Source: Streptomyces lanatus
Lineage (GTDB): Bacteria; Actinomycetota; Actinomycetes; Streptomycetales; Streptomycetaceae
Assembly: GCF_014655715.1 (NCBI RefSeq)
Contig: NZ_BNBM01000006.1
Span: forward strand, 310,001 to 374,000
DNA: 64,000 nt
Reading direction: 5' to 3'
Both the position numbers and the translations under genes were made by a program. This document shows positions 33,305 through 42,125 of the stretch, piece by piece (positions within the stretch are counted from its first letter, which is position 1; the number at the start of each line of letters is the position of its first letter). The notes under the pieces were generated by a model, which saw only the letters and a list, made by a program, of their open reading frames with translations, was not told the origin of the DNA and did no database searches.

Positions 33305-34018
33305 CTAGAGGGGAGCCGGCTCGTAGGTGACCGTCGTGGCAGGGCAGGCCTCGGCGATCTGGGTGAGGGCCTCCGACTCGGTGGCGTCGACGGACAGGCC
33401 CCAGCGGAGCTTGGTCGCGATCCACTCCGAGGTGTAGCGGCAGGTGACCTCGACGACCGACGGCAGCCACTCGGCGGGGTCCTGGTCGGCCTTGCTGCGG
33501 TTCGAGGCCGCGGAGACGGCGACCAGGGAGGTCGGGGTGCCGAGGTCGTTGGCGTAGGCCTCACGGCGCTGGGCGGTCCACTGCGACGCCCCCGAGTCCC
33601 AGGCCTCGGCGAGGGGCACCATGTGGTCGACGTCCAGCGCGGAGGCCGAGGTCAGCCACTTGGAGTCGTAGTACGACCACCAGCGCCCGCCGGAGAGCTT
33701 GCAGCCGGGGAGGATCGCGGGCGCGTCGACCGCCTCGGCGAGGAGCACCTCGGCCCGGGTGTTGCAGCCGTCGCTCGGATTCCGCCCGGCGTTCCAGTGC
33801 TTGAAGCTGGTGCGCTCATAGCCGTCGCGCACCTCCGCGGCCAGCGGGAGCAGGGGGACCGCGGCCGTGATCGGGAGGGTGTAGGCGGCTGCGGCGGAAC
33901 GATCCTGCGCGTGGGCCGGGGCGGGGGCGGTGAGGGAGAGGAGGACGAGGGCGGCCGTGAGGACGGTGCGGGTGAGGGCTTTGACCAGGAGGTTCTTGGC
34001 CAGGAGGTTTTTGATCAC
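33305..34018 (-). CDS. Secreted HNH (DUF1524-type) nuclease
   Basis: This 237-aa protein has an N-terminal signal peptide (TVLTAALVLLSLTAPAPAHA) and an HNH/GmrSD-like catalytic region (LDVDHMVPLAEAWDSG, then TSLVAVSAASNRSKADQDP and EWIATKLRW). Such proteins are common secreted nucleases of Streptomyces, possibly for nucleic-acid scavenging. Two cysteine pairs may form disulfides. It is separated from the kinase gene by 109 bases. Confidence 0.87.
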   Translation of the reverse strand: MIKNLLAKNLLVKALTRTVLTAALVLLSLTAPAPAHAQDRSAAAAYTLPITAAVPLLPLAAEVRDGYERTSFKHWNAGRNPSDGCNTRAEVLLAEAVDAPAILPGCKLSGGRWWSYYDSKWLTSASALDVDHMVPLAEAWDSGASQWTAQRREAYANDLGTPTSLVAVSAASNRSKADQDPAEWLPSVVEVTCRYTSEWIATKLRWGLSVDATESEALTQIAEACPATTVTYEPAPL

Positions 34019-34093
34019 GCGTCGCAGGATTGGACGCTTATCACTCTTTCCGACTGTTCGACTCGGGCGAGTGGGCCGTCTGGAGGCGTGGGT

Positions 34094-35140
34094 TCACCGG
34101 GCAGGCGGGTGAGGGGTGGCCCGATCGGGGCGGGGGCGTACCTGCCGCTGGTCGAGGGTGTGGTCCGGCAGAAGGCGGGAGAGGGCTTCCGTCAGGCGTT
34201 CGCAGGACTCCTCCAGTACCCGGAGGGTCTGGTTGCGTTCGGTCACCGCGGCCGAGAGCAGCAGGGCCGTGAGCGCCACGGTGCCGTTGAAGGCCTGGAG
34301 GGTGACCATCTTGGCGAGGAGGTCCTGGCCGGAGAACGGGCCCGTGCCGTCCGCGCCGGCGGAGATCGCGACCAACGAGGTGAGCAGCGCGCAGGGCGCG
34401 GCGCCCGGGAGCTGGAAGCGGAAGGCCGCCCAGATCAGGAAGGGGACGACGAGGAAGAGCAGGCTGAGCGAGCTGCGGGTGCCGATCAGGGAGGCGACCG
34501 CCGTGCCGGCCAGCAGGACCGCCGCCTCGACCCAGCGCAGCACGGGCACGTCATGTGGCCGGCGCAGGGTGCGCGCGGCCAGCAGCAGGGGCGCGATGAC
34601 GAGGACGCCCATCGCGTCGCCCGTCCACCACACCGACCAGGTCGGCCAGAAGTCGTGGGCCGTCAGCGCCTCGGAGGCCACCAGCACACCGGTGCCGATC
34701 GTCGCGCTGATCACCATGCCGGCCAGGGCCCCGAGGAAGACCAGGGCGAGGGCGTCCTGGAGCCGGTCCAGGGCGACGCGGAATCCGACGCGCCGCAGGA
34801 GGAGACAGGCGCAGACCGGGGCGATGGTGTTGCCGGCCACGATGGCGAGCACGGGGAGGATCGACGGCCCCAGCGGCACGTTCACGATGAGCGCCCCGAT
34901 CGCGATGCCCGGCCACATCCGCAGCCCCCACAGCAGCAGCGCGACCAAGGCGATGCCGGTCGGCGGCCAGAACGGCGTGACCTGGCCCCGTACCAGTTGC
35001 TGTTCCAGGCCGAGCTTGGCGCTGCCGTAGTAGGCGGCGATCACCACGGCGAGGCGGAGGGTGTCGGTGGCCTGCTGCCGCAGGCGTAGGCGCCGGGCGT
35101 CCGTCTTGCGCGGGGTCTGCGGGCCCACCAGGGCGTGCAT
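34094..35140 (-). CDS. MASE1-domain integral membrane protein
   Basis: This 348-aa protein has about eight to nine membrane segments in residues 25-310 with the MASE1 motif QVTPFWPPTGIALVALLLWG. A coiled C-terminal tail (AVTERNQTLRVLEESCERLT) follows where MASE1 proteins usually carry a PAS, kinase or cyclase domain; here the output domain is absent. The upstream SpoIIE phosphatase ends 5 bases before the start and could be the separate output. I chose ATG 35140 for that coupling. Confidence 0.82.
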   Translation of the reverse strand: MHALVGPQTPRKTDARRLRLRQQATDTLRLAVVIAAYYGSAKLGLEQQLVRGQVTPFWPPTGIALVALLLWGLRMWPGIAIGALIVNVPLGPSILPVLAIVAGNTIAPVCACLLLRRVGFRVALDRLQDALALVFLGALAGMVISATIGTGVLVASEALTAHDFWPTWSVWWTGDAMGVLVIAPLLLAARTLRRPHDVPVLRWVEAAVLLAGTAVASLIGTRSSLSLLFLVVPFLIWAAFRFQLPGAAPCALLTSLVAISAGADGTGPFSGQDLLAKMVTLQAFNGTVALTALLLSAAVTERNQTLRVLEESCERLTEALSRLLPDHTLDQRQVRPRPDRATPHPPAR

Positions 35141-35145
35141 CCGGC

Positions 35146-35961
35146 TCAGCCTCCGTAGCGAAGGACGAGCACCGCGGCGTCGTCGTTGTGGCCGGTGAGG
35201 TCGGCGACCTTGATGACCCGGGCGGCCAGGTCGTCGGGGGCGGCGGCGCAGGAGTCGCCGACCAGGTCGGCCACCTTCTTCAGCCCGTCGTCGATGGGAT
35301 ACTCCGGGCCTTCCACGACGCCGTCGGTGAGCAGCACGAACGCGCCCACGCCGGTCAGCAGACGGTGGGAGGACGGGTAGCGCTCGCCGGCGTGGATGCC
35401 CAGCGGCAGTCCGCCGTCGCTCAGGACGATCTCGCAGCGGCCGTCGGTCGTCGCCCACACGGCCGGCACATGCCCGGCGCGGGCGTCGCACAGCTCCTTG
35501 GTGACCGGGTCGAAGCGCAGGAAGGAGCAGGTCACGAACAGTTCGGAGGCCATGGCGACCAGCAGGTCGTTGGTGCGCCGCAACACCTCCGCCGGGTCGG
35601 TGGTGGCCGTCGCGACGGCGCGCAGACAGGTGCGCACCTGCCCCATGTGGGCCGCGGCCTCGACGTCGTGGCCCTGGACGTCGCCGATGGCGAACCCCAC
35701 CGAGCCGTCCGGCATCGGGAAGCCGTCGTACCAGTCGCCGCCGATGTCCAGACCGACCCGTGCGGGCGTGTACCGGCCGGCCACCCGCAGACCGGGCAGG
35801 GCAGGCAGCTCGGCGGCGAGGACCTGGCGCTGGAGCGCCCCGGCCAGTTCGACGCGGTCCTGGTGCAGCTTGATCTGGTCCAGGATCCGGCCGGTGAGAT
35901 CCCCGAGCTCCTGGAGCAGCTCTCTGGTGGCACCGGCCGAATCGGTGCGGCGACGGGCCAT
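35146..35961 (-). CDS. SpoIIE/RsbU-type PP2C phosphatase
   Basis: This 271-aa protein has an N-terminal helix (about 1-50) and a SpoIIE PP2C domain with metal-binding aspartates in GLDIGGDWYDGF, AIGDVQGHDVEAAA, LLTDGVVEGPE and GHNDDAAVLVL. Such enzymes dephosphorylate anti-sigma antagonists in partner-switching pathways. It is the upstream partner of the MASE1 protein, and the next gene upstream on the same strand is a second, larger phosphatase. Confidence 0.9.
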   Translation of the reverse strand: MARRRTDSAGATRELLQELGDLTGRILDQIKLHQDRVELAGALQRQVLAAELPALPGLRVAGRYTPARVGLDIGGDWYDGFPMPDGSVGFAIGDVQGHDVEAAAHMGQVRTCLRAVATATTDPAEVLRRTNDLLVAMASELFVTCSFLRFDPVTKELCDARAGHVPAVWATTDGRCEIVLSDGGLPLGIHAGERYPSSHRLLTGVGAFVLLTDGVVEGPEYPIDDGLKKVADLVGDSCAAAPDDLAARVIKVADLTGHNDDAAVLVLRYGG

Positions 35962-36072
35962 GGCATCACACCCCGGGTCCTGCGGAGCGCCATAGGCGGC
36001 GATCGAAACGTCGCATATGTGGCGCTTTCACGGTACCCCGCGCCGACGGGAGGGTCCTGTCCCGGACCCGAT

Positions 36073-39030
36073 TCAGTCCTGATCCCCGAACGCCAGCGCG
36101 TCCAGGTCCCCGTCGAAGTCCTCCCCCAGTCCGGGCAGGTTCAGGAACATCGCTTCCAGCGGGTCGGGCGCCGGATCGGCTCCCCTCGTGTCGCGGACCG
36201 CGTCCGGTGCCGTCTGGAGTGCCTGTTCCGTCCAGATGCACTTGCCGGTCGGCGTGTACCGGGTGCCCCAGCGCTGCGACAGCGCGGAGATCAGCTGCAG
36301 CCCCCGGCCGCCCTCGTCGTGCTCCGTCGCCCGGCGTATCCGCGGCATCGTCAGGCTGCCGTCGAAGACCTCGCAGATCAGGGCGGCGTCGTGCAGCAGC
36401 CGTAGCCGCAGCGGGCCCTTGGCGTGCCGGATGACATTGCCGACGAGTTCGCTGGCCAGGAGTTCGGTGGTGGGGGTGAGGTCGGCCAGGTCCCAGGCCG
36501 ACAGCTGCTCCCGGATCAGGGCGCGGGCCTGGCCGGCCGCCCGGGGGTCCTTGGGCAGCGGCCAGGAGGCGATGCGGGAGTCGGGCAGTGCGTGCAGACG
36601 GGCCAGGAGGAAGGCCGCGTCGTCGGCCGCCTGGAAATGCGGGGGGAGCAGGGCCGAGGTGACCTGTTCGCAGAGGTGCTCCAGGTCGCTCGCCGTGCCC
36701 TCGGCGTGCGCGGTGCGCAGGACGTCGGCCAGGGCGGCCATGCCCTCGTCCATCTCGCGCTTCGACGACTCGACCAGGCCGTCGGTGTACAGCGCCAGCA
36801 CGCTGCCCTCGGGGACCTGGATCTCCGTCGTCTCGAAGGGGGGCTCGGCCGCGCCCAGGGGCGGGTCGGCGGACAGGGGCGGGAAGACGACCGTGCCGTC
36901 GGGGTGCAGCAGGGCCGGTGGCGGGTGGCCCGCCCTCGCTATGGAACAGACGCGGGTCGTGGAGTCGTACAACGCGTACAGACACGTCACATACGACTCC
37001 TCGCCCATCGCGACGACGATGTCGTTCAGGTGGCACATGATCTCGTCGGGCGGCAGTTCCAGGTCGGCCAGGGTGTGCACGGCCGTGCGCAGCCGGCCCA
37101 TCGTGGCCGCCTCCGGCAGGCCGTGGCCCATCACGTCGCCCACGACGAGGGCCACCTGGCCGCCCGACAGCGGGATGATGTCGTACCAGTCGCCGCCTAC
37201 GTCCATGCCCTGGCCGGCCGGCAGATAGCGGGCGGCGGCCGTGCAGGCGGGGAGGGCGGGCAGGTCCCTCGGGAGCAGGCTGCGCTGGAGTTCGCGGGAC
37301 CGGGTGTGCTCGGCGTCGAAGAGACGGGCCCGCTCCAGGGCCTGGGCGACCAGGGCGCTGGTCGCGGTCAGCAGGGTGCGCTCCTCGTCGTTGAGGCGGC
37401 GCGGGTGGTCGAAGGTGATCGCGCAGATGCCGAAGGTGTGGCCCGAGGCGGTCAGCGGGAGCAGCGCCCAGGCCCGCTTGCCGGCGCGCGAGGGCAGGTC
37501 GGCCAGCTCGGGATAGCGGACCGCGAACTCCCGCGGGGAGGACAGGAACAGCGGGGTGCCGGCCAGGATCGAGTCCCACAGCGGGCTGGGTTCGGTGCGC
37601 TCGCGGCCGTCGAGGAGGGTGAGGATGTCGTCGGGGTAGCCGACGGAGCCGACGGTGTGCAGCCGGTCGGCCTCCACGGTCTGCACCACCAGACCGGTCG
37701 CCTCGAACGGCGGCAGCACCCGGCGCGCGACCGAGTCCACCACGTCCGCCGAGGTCGTCGCCTTGGCCAACGCCGCCGTCAACTCCCCTATCCGGGCGGC
37801 CCGTTCGGCGGCGGCCCGCTCGGCGTTCCGGCGCTCCTCCTCCAGCCTCCGCTTCTCGGTGACATCGGTGAAGTAGATGGTGCGCCCGTCGGGACCCGGC
37901 ACCAGCCGCAGATGGCACAGCCGCCCATTGGGCAGCCGTACGTCGAAGCTGACCGACTTCTCCGCGGCGGCGGCCTGCCGGCAGCGGATCTCCAGGCCCG
38001 GCACCTGCTCGGCGGCCGGCAGGTCCCACAGCAGACAGCCGAAGAGCTCCTCCTCGGAGAAGCCCAGGGTGCGCTCCGCCTCCAGGTTGGCGAAGGTGAT
38101 CCGCCAGTCGTCGTCCATGGCGAGGAAGCCGTCGCTCATGTGCCGCAGGGCCCGGCCGAGCGCGTCACGGGCGGACCTGGGTTCGTTGCTGTCCCAGCCG
38201 ACGCCGATCATGCGGTGCGGCTCGCCGTTCCCGTCGTACGTCGGCCTGCCGCGGGCCTGGGTCCAGCCCCAGGTGCCGTCCAGTTTGCGGACGCGGTACT
38301 CGGCCTCGAAGACGCCGTGCTCCCGGATCGCCCGGTCCACCAGGGCCAGGGTCGGCGGGAGGTCGTCGGGGTGGACGCATCTCATCCAGTTCTCGACCTG
38401 GCCGACGTAGTCCTCGGGCCGCGTGCCGTACAGCTCCAGGGCCGCCTCGTCCCAGAGCAGTTCGCCGGTCTGGATGTTCCAGTCCCAGGAGCCGACGCTG
38501 ACCTCCTTCAGGGCCTGACGCCGGCGTTCGCCGTTCGGCTCCGGCTGGACGGGGCCGGTGGGCGGGGGTGCCTGGACCATGCGGTCCTCGGTCCACGCGA
38601 CGACGGCGCGCAGGAACTTCCAGTGCTCGGGGGTCGGTTCGCCGCCGTCGCCCATGAGGACGGTGAGGGCGCCGATGCCGCGGCCCGCGTGGCTGCCGCT
38701 GTGCAGCGGTAACGCGGCGAGGCCGGTGCCCGGCCAGGTGGCGTCGAGGGCGTCGGCCGGGCCCAGCGGGACCCAGACGCCATTGCCCTCGCCCAGCGCG
38801 CGGGCCGGGGCCAGCGGCGCGTCCTGGTCGAGGATCTCCCAGGAGCGGGTGAGCGCGTCGGGGAGCCCGGCCGCGGACACCAGACGCAGCGCGGACATCG
38901 GACCCCGCAGATGGATCATGCCGCCCAGCGCGCCCAGTTCGCCCACCGCATGCTGCAGGGCCAGCCGGAAGACCTCGCTTTCCGCGACACCTGGGGCCAC
39001 CGTGCTGAGCAGCGTCAGCCGAGCGTTCAT
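36073..39030 (-). CDS. Multidomain GAF-PAS-PAS-GAF-SpoIIE phosphatase with C-terminal RsbW-like ATPase
   Basis: In order, this 985-aa protein has a GAF domain (about 10-150), two PAS domains (about 180-285 and 290-400; GSWDWNIQTGELLWDEAALE, HMSDGFLAMDDDWRITFANL), a second GAF (about 420-570), a SpoIIE PP2C domain (about 590-800; MDVGGDWYDIIPL, LVVGDVMGHGLPEAA) and a RsbW-like HATPase (about 850-950; ELLASELVGNVIRHAKGPL, EHDEGGRGLQLISALS). It joins sensor, phosphatase and anti-sigma-kinase-type module in one chain. I chose ATG 39030; an upstream ATG at 39126 would extend into the divergent promoter. Confidence 0.9.
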   Translation of the reverse strand: MNARLTLLSTVAPGVAESEVFRLALQHAVGELGALGGMIHLRGPMSALRLVSAAGLPDALTRSWEILDQDAPLAPARALGEGNGVWVPLGPADALDATWPGTGLAALPLHSGSHAGRGIGALTVLMGDGGEPTPEHWKFLRAVVAWTEDRMVQAPPPTGPVQPEPNGERRRQALKEVSVGSWDWNIQTGELLWDEAALELYGTRPEDYVGQVENWMRCVHPDDLPPTLALVDRAIREHGVFEAEYRVRKLDGTWGWTQARGRPTYDGNGEPHRMIGVGWDSNEPRSARDALGRALRHMSDGFLAMDDDWRITFANLEAERTLGFSEEELFGCLLWDLPAAEQVPGLEIRCRQAAAAEKSVSFDVRLPNGRLCHLRLVPGPDGRTIYFTDVTEKRRLEEERRNAERAAAERAARIGELTAALAKATTSADVVDSVARRVLPPFEATGLVVQTVEADRLHTVGSVGYPDDILTLLDGRERTEPSPLWDSILAGTPLFLSSPREFAVRYPELADLPSRAGKRAWALLPLTASGHTFGICAITFDHPRRLNDEERTLLTATSALVAQALERARLFDAEHTRSRELQRSLLPRDLPALPACTAAARYLPAGQGMDVGGDWYDIIPLSGGQVALVVGDVMGHGLPEAATMGRLRTAVHTLADLELPPDEIMCHLNDIVVAMGEESYVTCLYALYDSTTRVCSIARAGHPPPALLHPDGTVVFPPLSADPPLGAAEPPFETTEIQVPEGSVLALYTDGLVESSKREMDEGMAALADVLRTAHAEGTASDLEHLCEQVTSALLPPHFQAADDAAFLLARLHALPDSRIASWPLPKDPRAAGQARALIREQLSAWDLADLTPTTELLASELVGNVIRHAKGPLRLRLLHDAALICEVFDGSLTMPRIRRATEHDEGGRGLQLISALSQRWGTRYTPTGKCIWTEQALQTAPDAVRDTRGADPAPDPLEAMFLNLPGLGEDFDGDLDALAFGDQD

Positions 39031-39212
39031 GTTGCGGACCTTACCGGTCCACGCACGGCCGAATCCTTGGTTCGCAAGATCCTCACGCCCCTCACCCAGC
39101 CGGATCGCCGGAACCTCAACAGCCAAGAATTACCGTTGAGTTGAGTCGACTGGGCCCACGACCGAGTATCACCCGGCATCACCCCGGCACCCCCCGACCG
39201 CTGAGGAGCGGA

Positions 39213-40280
39213 ATGGACATCGGCGTATTCATCCCCATCGGCAACAACGGCTGGCTCATTTCGAAGAGTTCGCCCCAGTACATGCCCACCTTCGAGCTGA
39301 ACAAGGCCATCGTGCGCAAGGCCGAGGAGCACGGGCTCGACTTCGCGCTGTCGATGATCAAGCTCAAAGGCTTCGGCGGCGAGACCGAGTTCTGGGACCA
39401 CTGCCTGGAGTCGTTCACCCTGATGGCGGGCCTGGCCGCGGTCACGGAACGAATAAAGCTGTACGCCTCCACCCCCATCCTCGTCCTGCCCCCCGCGATC
39501 GTCGCCCGCATGGCCACGACGGTCGACTCGATCGCCCCCGGCCGCTTCGGCATCAACATCGTCACCGGCTGGGCCCCCGGCGAGTACTCCCAGATGGGCC
39601 TGTGGCCCGGCGACCAGCACTTCGGCAACCGCTACGACCGGGCCGTCGAGTACGTCACCGTGATGAAGGAGCTGTGGCGCGAGGGCGTCAGCGACTTCAA
39701 GGGCGACTTCTACGAGATGGACGACTGCGTGCTGTCGCCGCGCCCGGCGAACGGCCACATAGACATCGTCGCCGCCGGCCAGAGCAACACCGGCATGCGG
39801 TTCGCCGCCGAGCACGCCGACTACAACTTCATCCTCGGCAGCGGCGTCAACACCCCGCTCGCCTTCGCCGACACCACGGCCACACTGGTGGACGCGGCAC
39901 GCGAGACCGGCCGGGACGTCGGGGCGCTCTCCCTCTTCATGGTCATCGCCGACGAGACGGACGAGGCCGCACAGGCCAAGTGGCGCGACTACCACGACAA
40001 CGCCGACCGCGCGGCGCTGGCGTACATGGCGGGCGAATCGGCCTCCGACACCACCGCCGACGACTCCTCCACCGCCCGCACCATCGTGCTGCCCGAGGGC
40101 GCGGTGAACTTCAACATGGGCACGCTGGTGGGGTCGTACGAGAGTGTCGCGAGGATGCTCGACGAGGTCGCCGGGGTCGACGGCACCAAGGGGATCATGC
40201 TGGTCTTCGACGACTTCCTGGCGGGCATCGAGGACTTCGGCACGCGCATCCAGCCGCTGATGAAGTGCCGGCGCGCATGA
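39213..40280 (+). CDS. rutA: LLM-class flavin monooxygenase, RutA-like
   Basis: This 355-aa F420/FMN luciferase-like oxygenase has the RutA hallmarks (GVFIPIGNNGWLISKSSPQY, FALSMIKLKGFGG, ITGWAPGEYSQMG-like INIVTGWAPGEYSQMGLW). RutA opens the uracil ring using reduced FMN and O2. The next two genes, an isochorismatase-fold amidohydrolase and a flavin reductase, are the equivalents of RutB and RutF and overlap by four bases each. The other Rut genes are missing, so the substrate may be another pyrimidine or heterocycle. A GAGGAG site is at 39203-39208. Confidence 0.85.
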   Translation: MDIGVFIPIGNNGWLISKSSPQYMPTFELNKAIVRKAEEHGLDFALSMIKLKGFGGETEFWDHCLESFTLMAGLAAVTERIKLYASTPILVLPPAIVARMATTVDSIAPGRFGINIVTGWAPGEYSQMGLWPGDQHFGNRYDRAVEYVTVMKELWREGVSDFKGDFYEMDDCVLSPRPANGHIDIVAAGQSNTGMRFAAEHADYNFILGSGVNTPLAFADTTATLVDAARETGRDVGALSLFMVIADETDEAAQAKWRDYHDNADRAALAYMAGESASDTTADDSSTARTIVLPEGAVNFNMGTLVGSYESVARMLDEVAGVDGTKGIMLVFDDFLAGIEDFGTRIQPLMKCRRA

Positions 40281-40948
40281 CGGTGGACGACTACGAGCGG
40301 GCCGGCCTCGACGGCCACCTGGTCCCCGGGTCCGCCCCGGCCCTGCTCCTGGTTGACCCGGCTCGCGCGTACGTGGACCGTGCCTGCCCCCTCTACGCCG
40401 GGGTCGAACCGGCCGTCACGGTGATGCGGACGCTGCTGGCGGCGGCGCGCGGGGCGGGGATCCGGCGGGTGCTCACCCGGGTGCGGTTCCGGCCCGACGG
40501 GGCGGACGGCGGGGTGTTCTTCCGCAAGGTGCCGGCGTTACGGGCGTTCGCCGAGGGCAGCCCGTACGGCGACTTCATCGACGGACTGGCCCCCATGGCG
40601 GATGAGTTGACGGTGACGAAGCAGTACCCGAGCGCCTTCTTCGGTACGCCACTGGCGGCCCACCTCACCGCGAACGGAGTCGACACGCTACTCATCGGCG
40701 GCCTCACCACGAGCGGTTGCGTACGCGCCACCGCCCTGGACGCGATGCAGCACGGGTTCGTGCCGGTAGTGGTGGCGGAGGCGGTGGGCGACCGTGACCC
40801 GGAGGTGCACGCGGCGAATCTCTTCGACATACGGCACAAGATCGGCGAGGTGTGGTCGATGGGGCGGGTCATGGAGTACCTCGACGGAATGGATGGACGC
40901 TCATACCGAATGGATGGACCCTCATACGGAATGGATGGACGCTCATGA
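40277..40948 (+). CDS. Isochorismatase-family cysteine hydrolase
   Basis: This 223-aa protein has the Asp-Lys-Cys triad of the family: ALLLVDPARAY, VTKQYPSAFFGT and GLTTSGCVRATALDAM. By context it could act like RutB on the product of the upstream monooxygenase. The C-terminus ends with a threefold heptad repeat (GMDGRSY, RMDGPSY, GMDGRS) encoded by three 21-bp tandem DNA repeats, an appendage not needed by the fold. Confidence 0.85.
   Translation: MTVDDYERAGLDGHLVPGSAPALLLVDPARAYVDRACPLYAGVEPAVTVMRTLLAAARGAGIRRVLTRVRFRPDGADGGVFFRKVPALRAFAEGSPYGDFIDGLAPMADELTVTKQYPSAFFGTPLAAHLTANGVDTLLIGGLTTSGCVRATALDAMQHGFVPVVVAEAVGDRDPEVHAANLFDIRHKIGEVWSMGRVMEYLDGMDGRSYRMDGPSYGMDGRS
40886..40948 (+). repeat. 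Three 21-bp in-frame tandem repeats at a gene junction
   Basis: Units at 40886-40906, 40907-40927 and 40928-40948 differ at only a few positions. Each encodes one heptapeptide. The last unit ends CTCATGA, which provides the stop of the hydrolase and the start of the reductase; the first two end CTCATAC. Confidence 0.9.
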
Positions 40949-41439
40949 GGACGGCGGTCGTAGCCGGGAACCCGAAACCCGCCTCACGCACCCTCGACGC
41001 GGCGACCCGACTGGCGACGGAACTCGGCGGAGGGCCACCGGACCGGGTGCTCGACGTGATCACCCTGGGGGCGGGGCTGCTGGGCTGGGGTGACGAGGCG
41101 GTGTCCGACGCGGTGCGGTCCGTCGCGGCGACGGACCTGGTGGTCGTGGCCAGCCCGACCTTCAAGGCGACGTATTCCGGTGTGCTCAAGCTGTTCCTGG
41201 ACCAGTTCGAGACGGGAGAGGGACTGCGGGACGTGGTGGCGGTCCCCCTGATGCTGGGCGCGGGACCGGCCCATGCCCTCGCTCCTGACCTGCTGCTCAA
41301 GCCGGTGCTGGTGGAACTGGGCGCGATCACGCCGGCGCCTGGGCTGTATCTGCGGGACGGCGGTTATGCGACGGACGGGAGTATTGGGGAGTACGTGGGG
41401 CGGTGGGGAGGGGTGTTGAAAGGGGCGGCAGGGGCCTGA
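40945..41439 (+). CDS. NAD(P)H-dependent FMN reductase
   Basis: This 164-aa flavodoxin-fold reductase (SsuE/ArsH type) has TAVVAGNPKPASRTLDAATR and VVVASPTFKATYSGVLKLFLDQF. It would supply reduced flavin to the RutA-like monooxygenase. The ATG at 40945 overlaps the upstream stop and lies in the third 21-bp repeat. Its last 76 bases overlap the end of the converging GtrA gene. Confidence 0.85.
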   Translation: MRTAVVAGNPKPASRTLDAATRLATELGGGPPDRVLDVITLGAGLLGWGDEAVSDAVRSVAATDLVVVASPTFKATYSGVLKLFLDQFETGEGLRDVVAVPLMLGAGPAHALAPDLLLKPVLVELGAITPAPGLYLRDGGYATDGSIGEYVGRWGGVLKGAAGA

Positions 41440-41900
41440 GTCGAGGGCGTCTTCTTCTCCTCGTTCCGCCCGGCGAACACGAACAGCCGCAGGACCAGGA
41501 AGCGGCCGATGCCGGCCAGGCCCGAGGCCGTGAGGTAGACGGCCTGCTCCCAGGCCAGGGTGGGCGTCGGCCGCAGGGCGTGCAGTACGAGCATCGCGGC
41601 GGTCGTGGCGAGGTAGGCGGCGACGGCCGAACCCGAGGACTGCAGGTGCTGCCGCAAGCCCGGGCGTCGTCCGGTGCCGAAGGTGAACAGGGCGTGCAAC
41701 TCGGTGCACAGAAGCGTGCCGACGACGGTGACCAGGGCGTTCGCGACCGCCCAGGGCATCGCCGCGGTGAGCATCGGCACGGCCGCGCTGGAGAGGAGGC
41801 CTATGCCGCCTCCGCACACTATGAAGCGGGCGAAGGAGGAGAGGGGGCCCGGGGTCGGGGTCGCCGCGGGGGACGGTGAGGTCGGGCGCTGCGACTCCAT
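41364..41900 (-). CDS. GtrA-family membrane protein
   Basis: This 178-aa protein has four membrane segments with the GtrA pattern (FARFIVCGGGIGLLSSAAVP, NALVTVVGTLLCTELHALFTF, AAYLATTAAMLVLHAL, FLVLRLFVF). GtrA proteins help move lipid-linked sugars across the membrane. A Pro-rich, probably cytoplasmic tail follows. I chose ATG 41900 after an AGGAA site; ATG 41927 is in frame upstream. Its 3' end overlaps the converging reductase by 76 bp. Confidence 0.8.
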   Translation of the reverse strand: MESQRPTSPSPAATPTPGPLSSFARFIVCGGGIGLLSSAAVPMLTAAMPWAVANALVTVVGTLLCTELHALFTFGTGRRPGLRQHLQSSGSAVAAYLATTAAMLVLHALRPTPTLAWEQAVYLTASGLAGIGRFLVLRLFVFAGRNEEKKTPSTQAPAAPFNTPPHRPTYSPILPSVA

Positions 41901-42125
41901 GGCGGGTTCCTTCCGGGCGGGCGGCATCCTCTACGGGATTCAGCTCATCCCGGCGCGGCTTCAGCGGGGCCTCAGGCGGGCTTCAGCCGGTTTCGACGGC
42001 CGGCTTCAGCCGGGATCAACCGAGAGCAACGATGCCGTTGTCCGCGTGGCCGGACGATGGAGTGGGCTCCCGGACCGAGGGTGGGGCAGGCTCCACCATC
42101 AGCTCTACGGAAAGCCAGTCGCGGC

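Noticed and set aside
33623..35089. A 488-codon + strand frame across the HNH and MASE1 genes
   Set aside because: It crosses two real minus-strand genes and an intergenic gap and has no domain or ribosome site.
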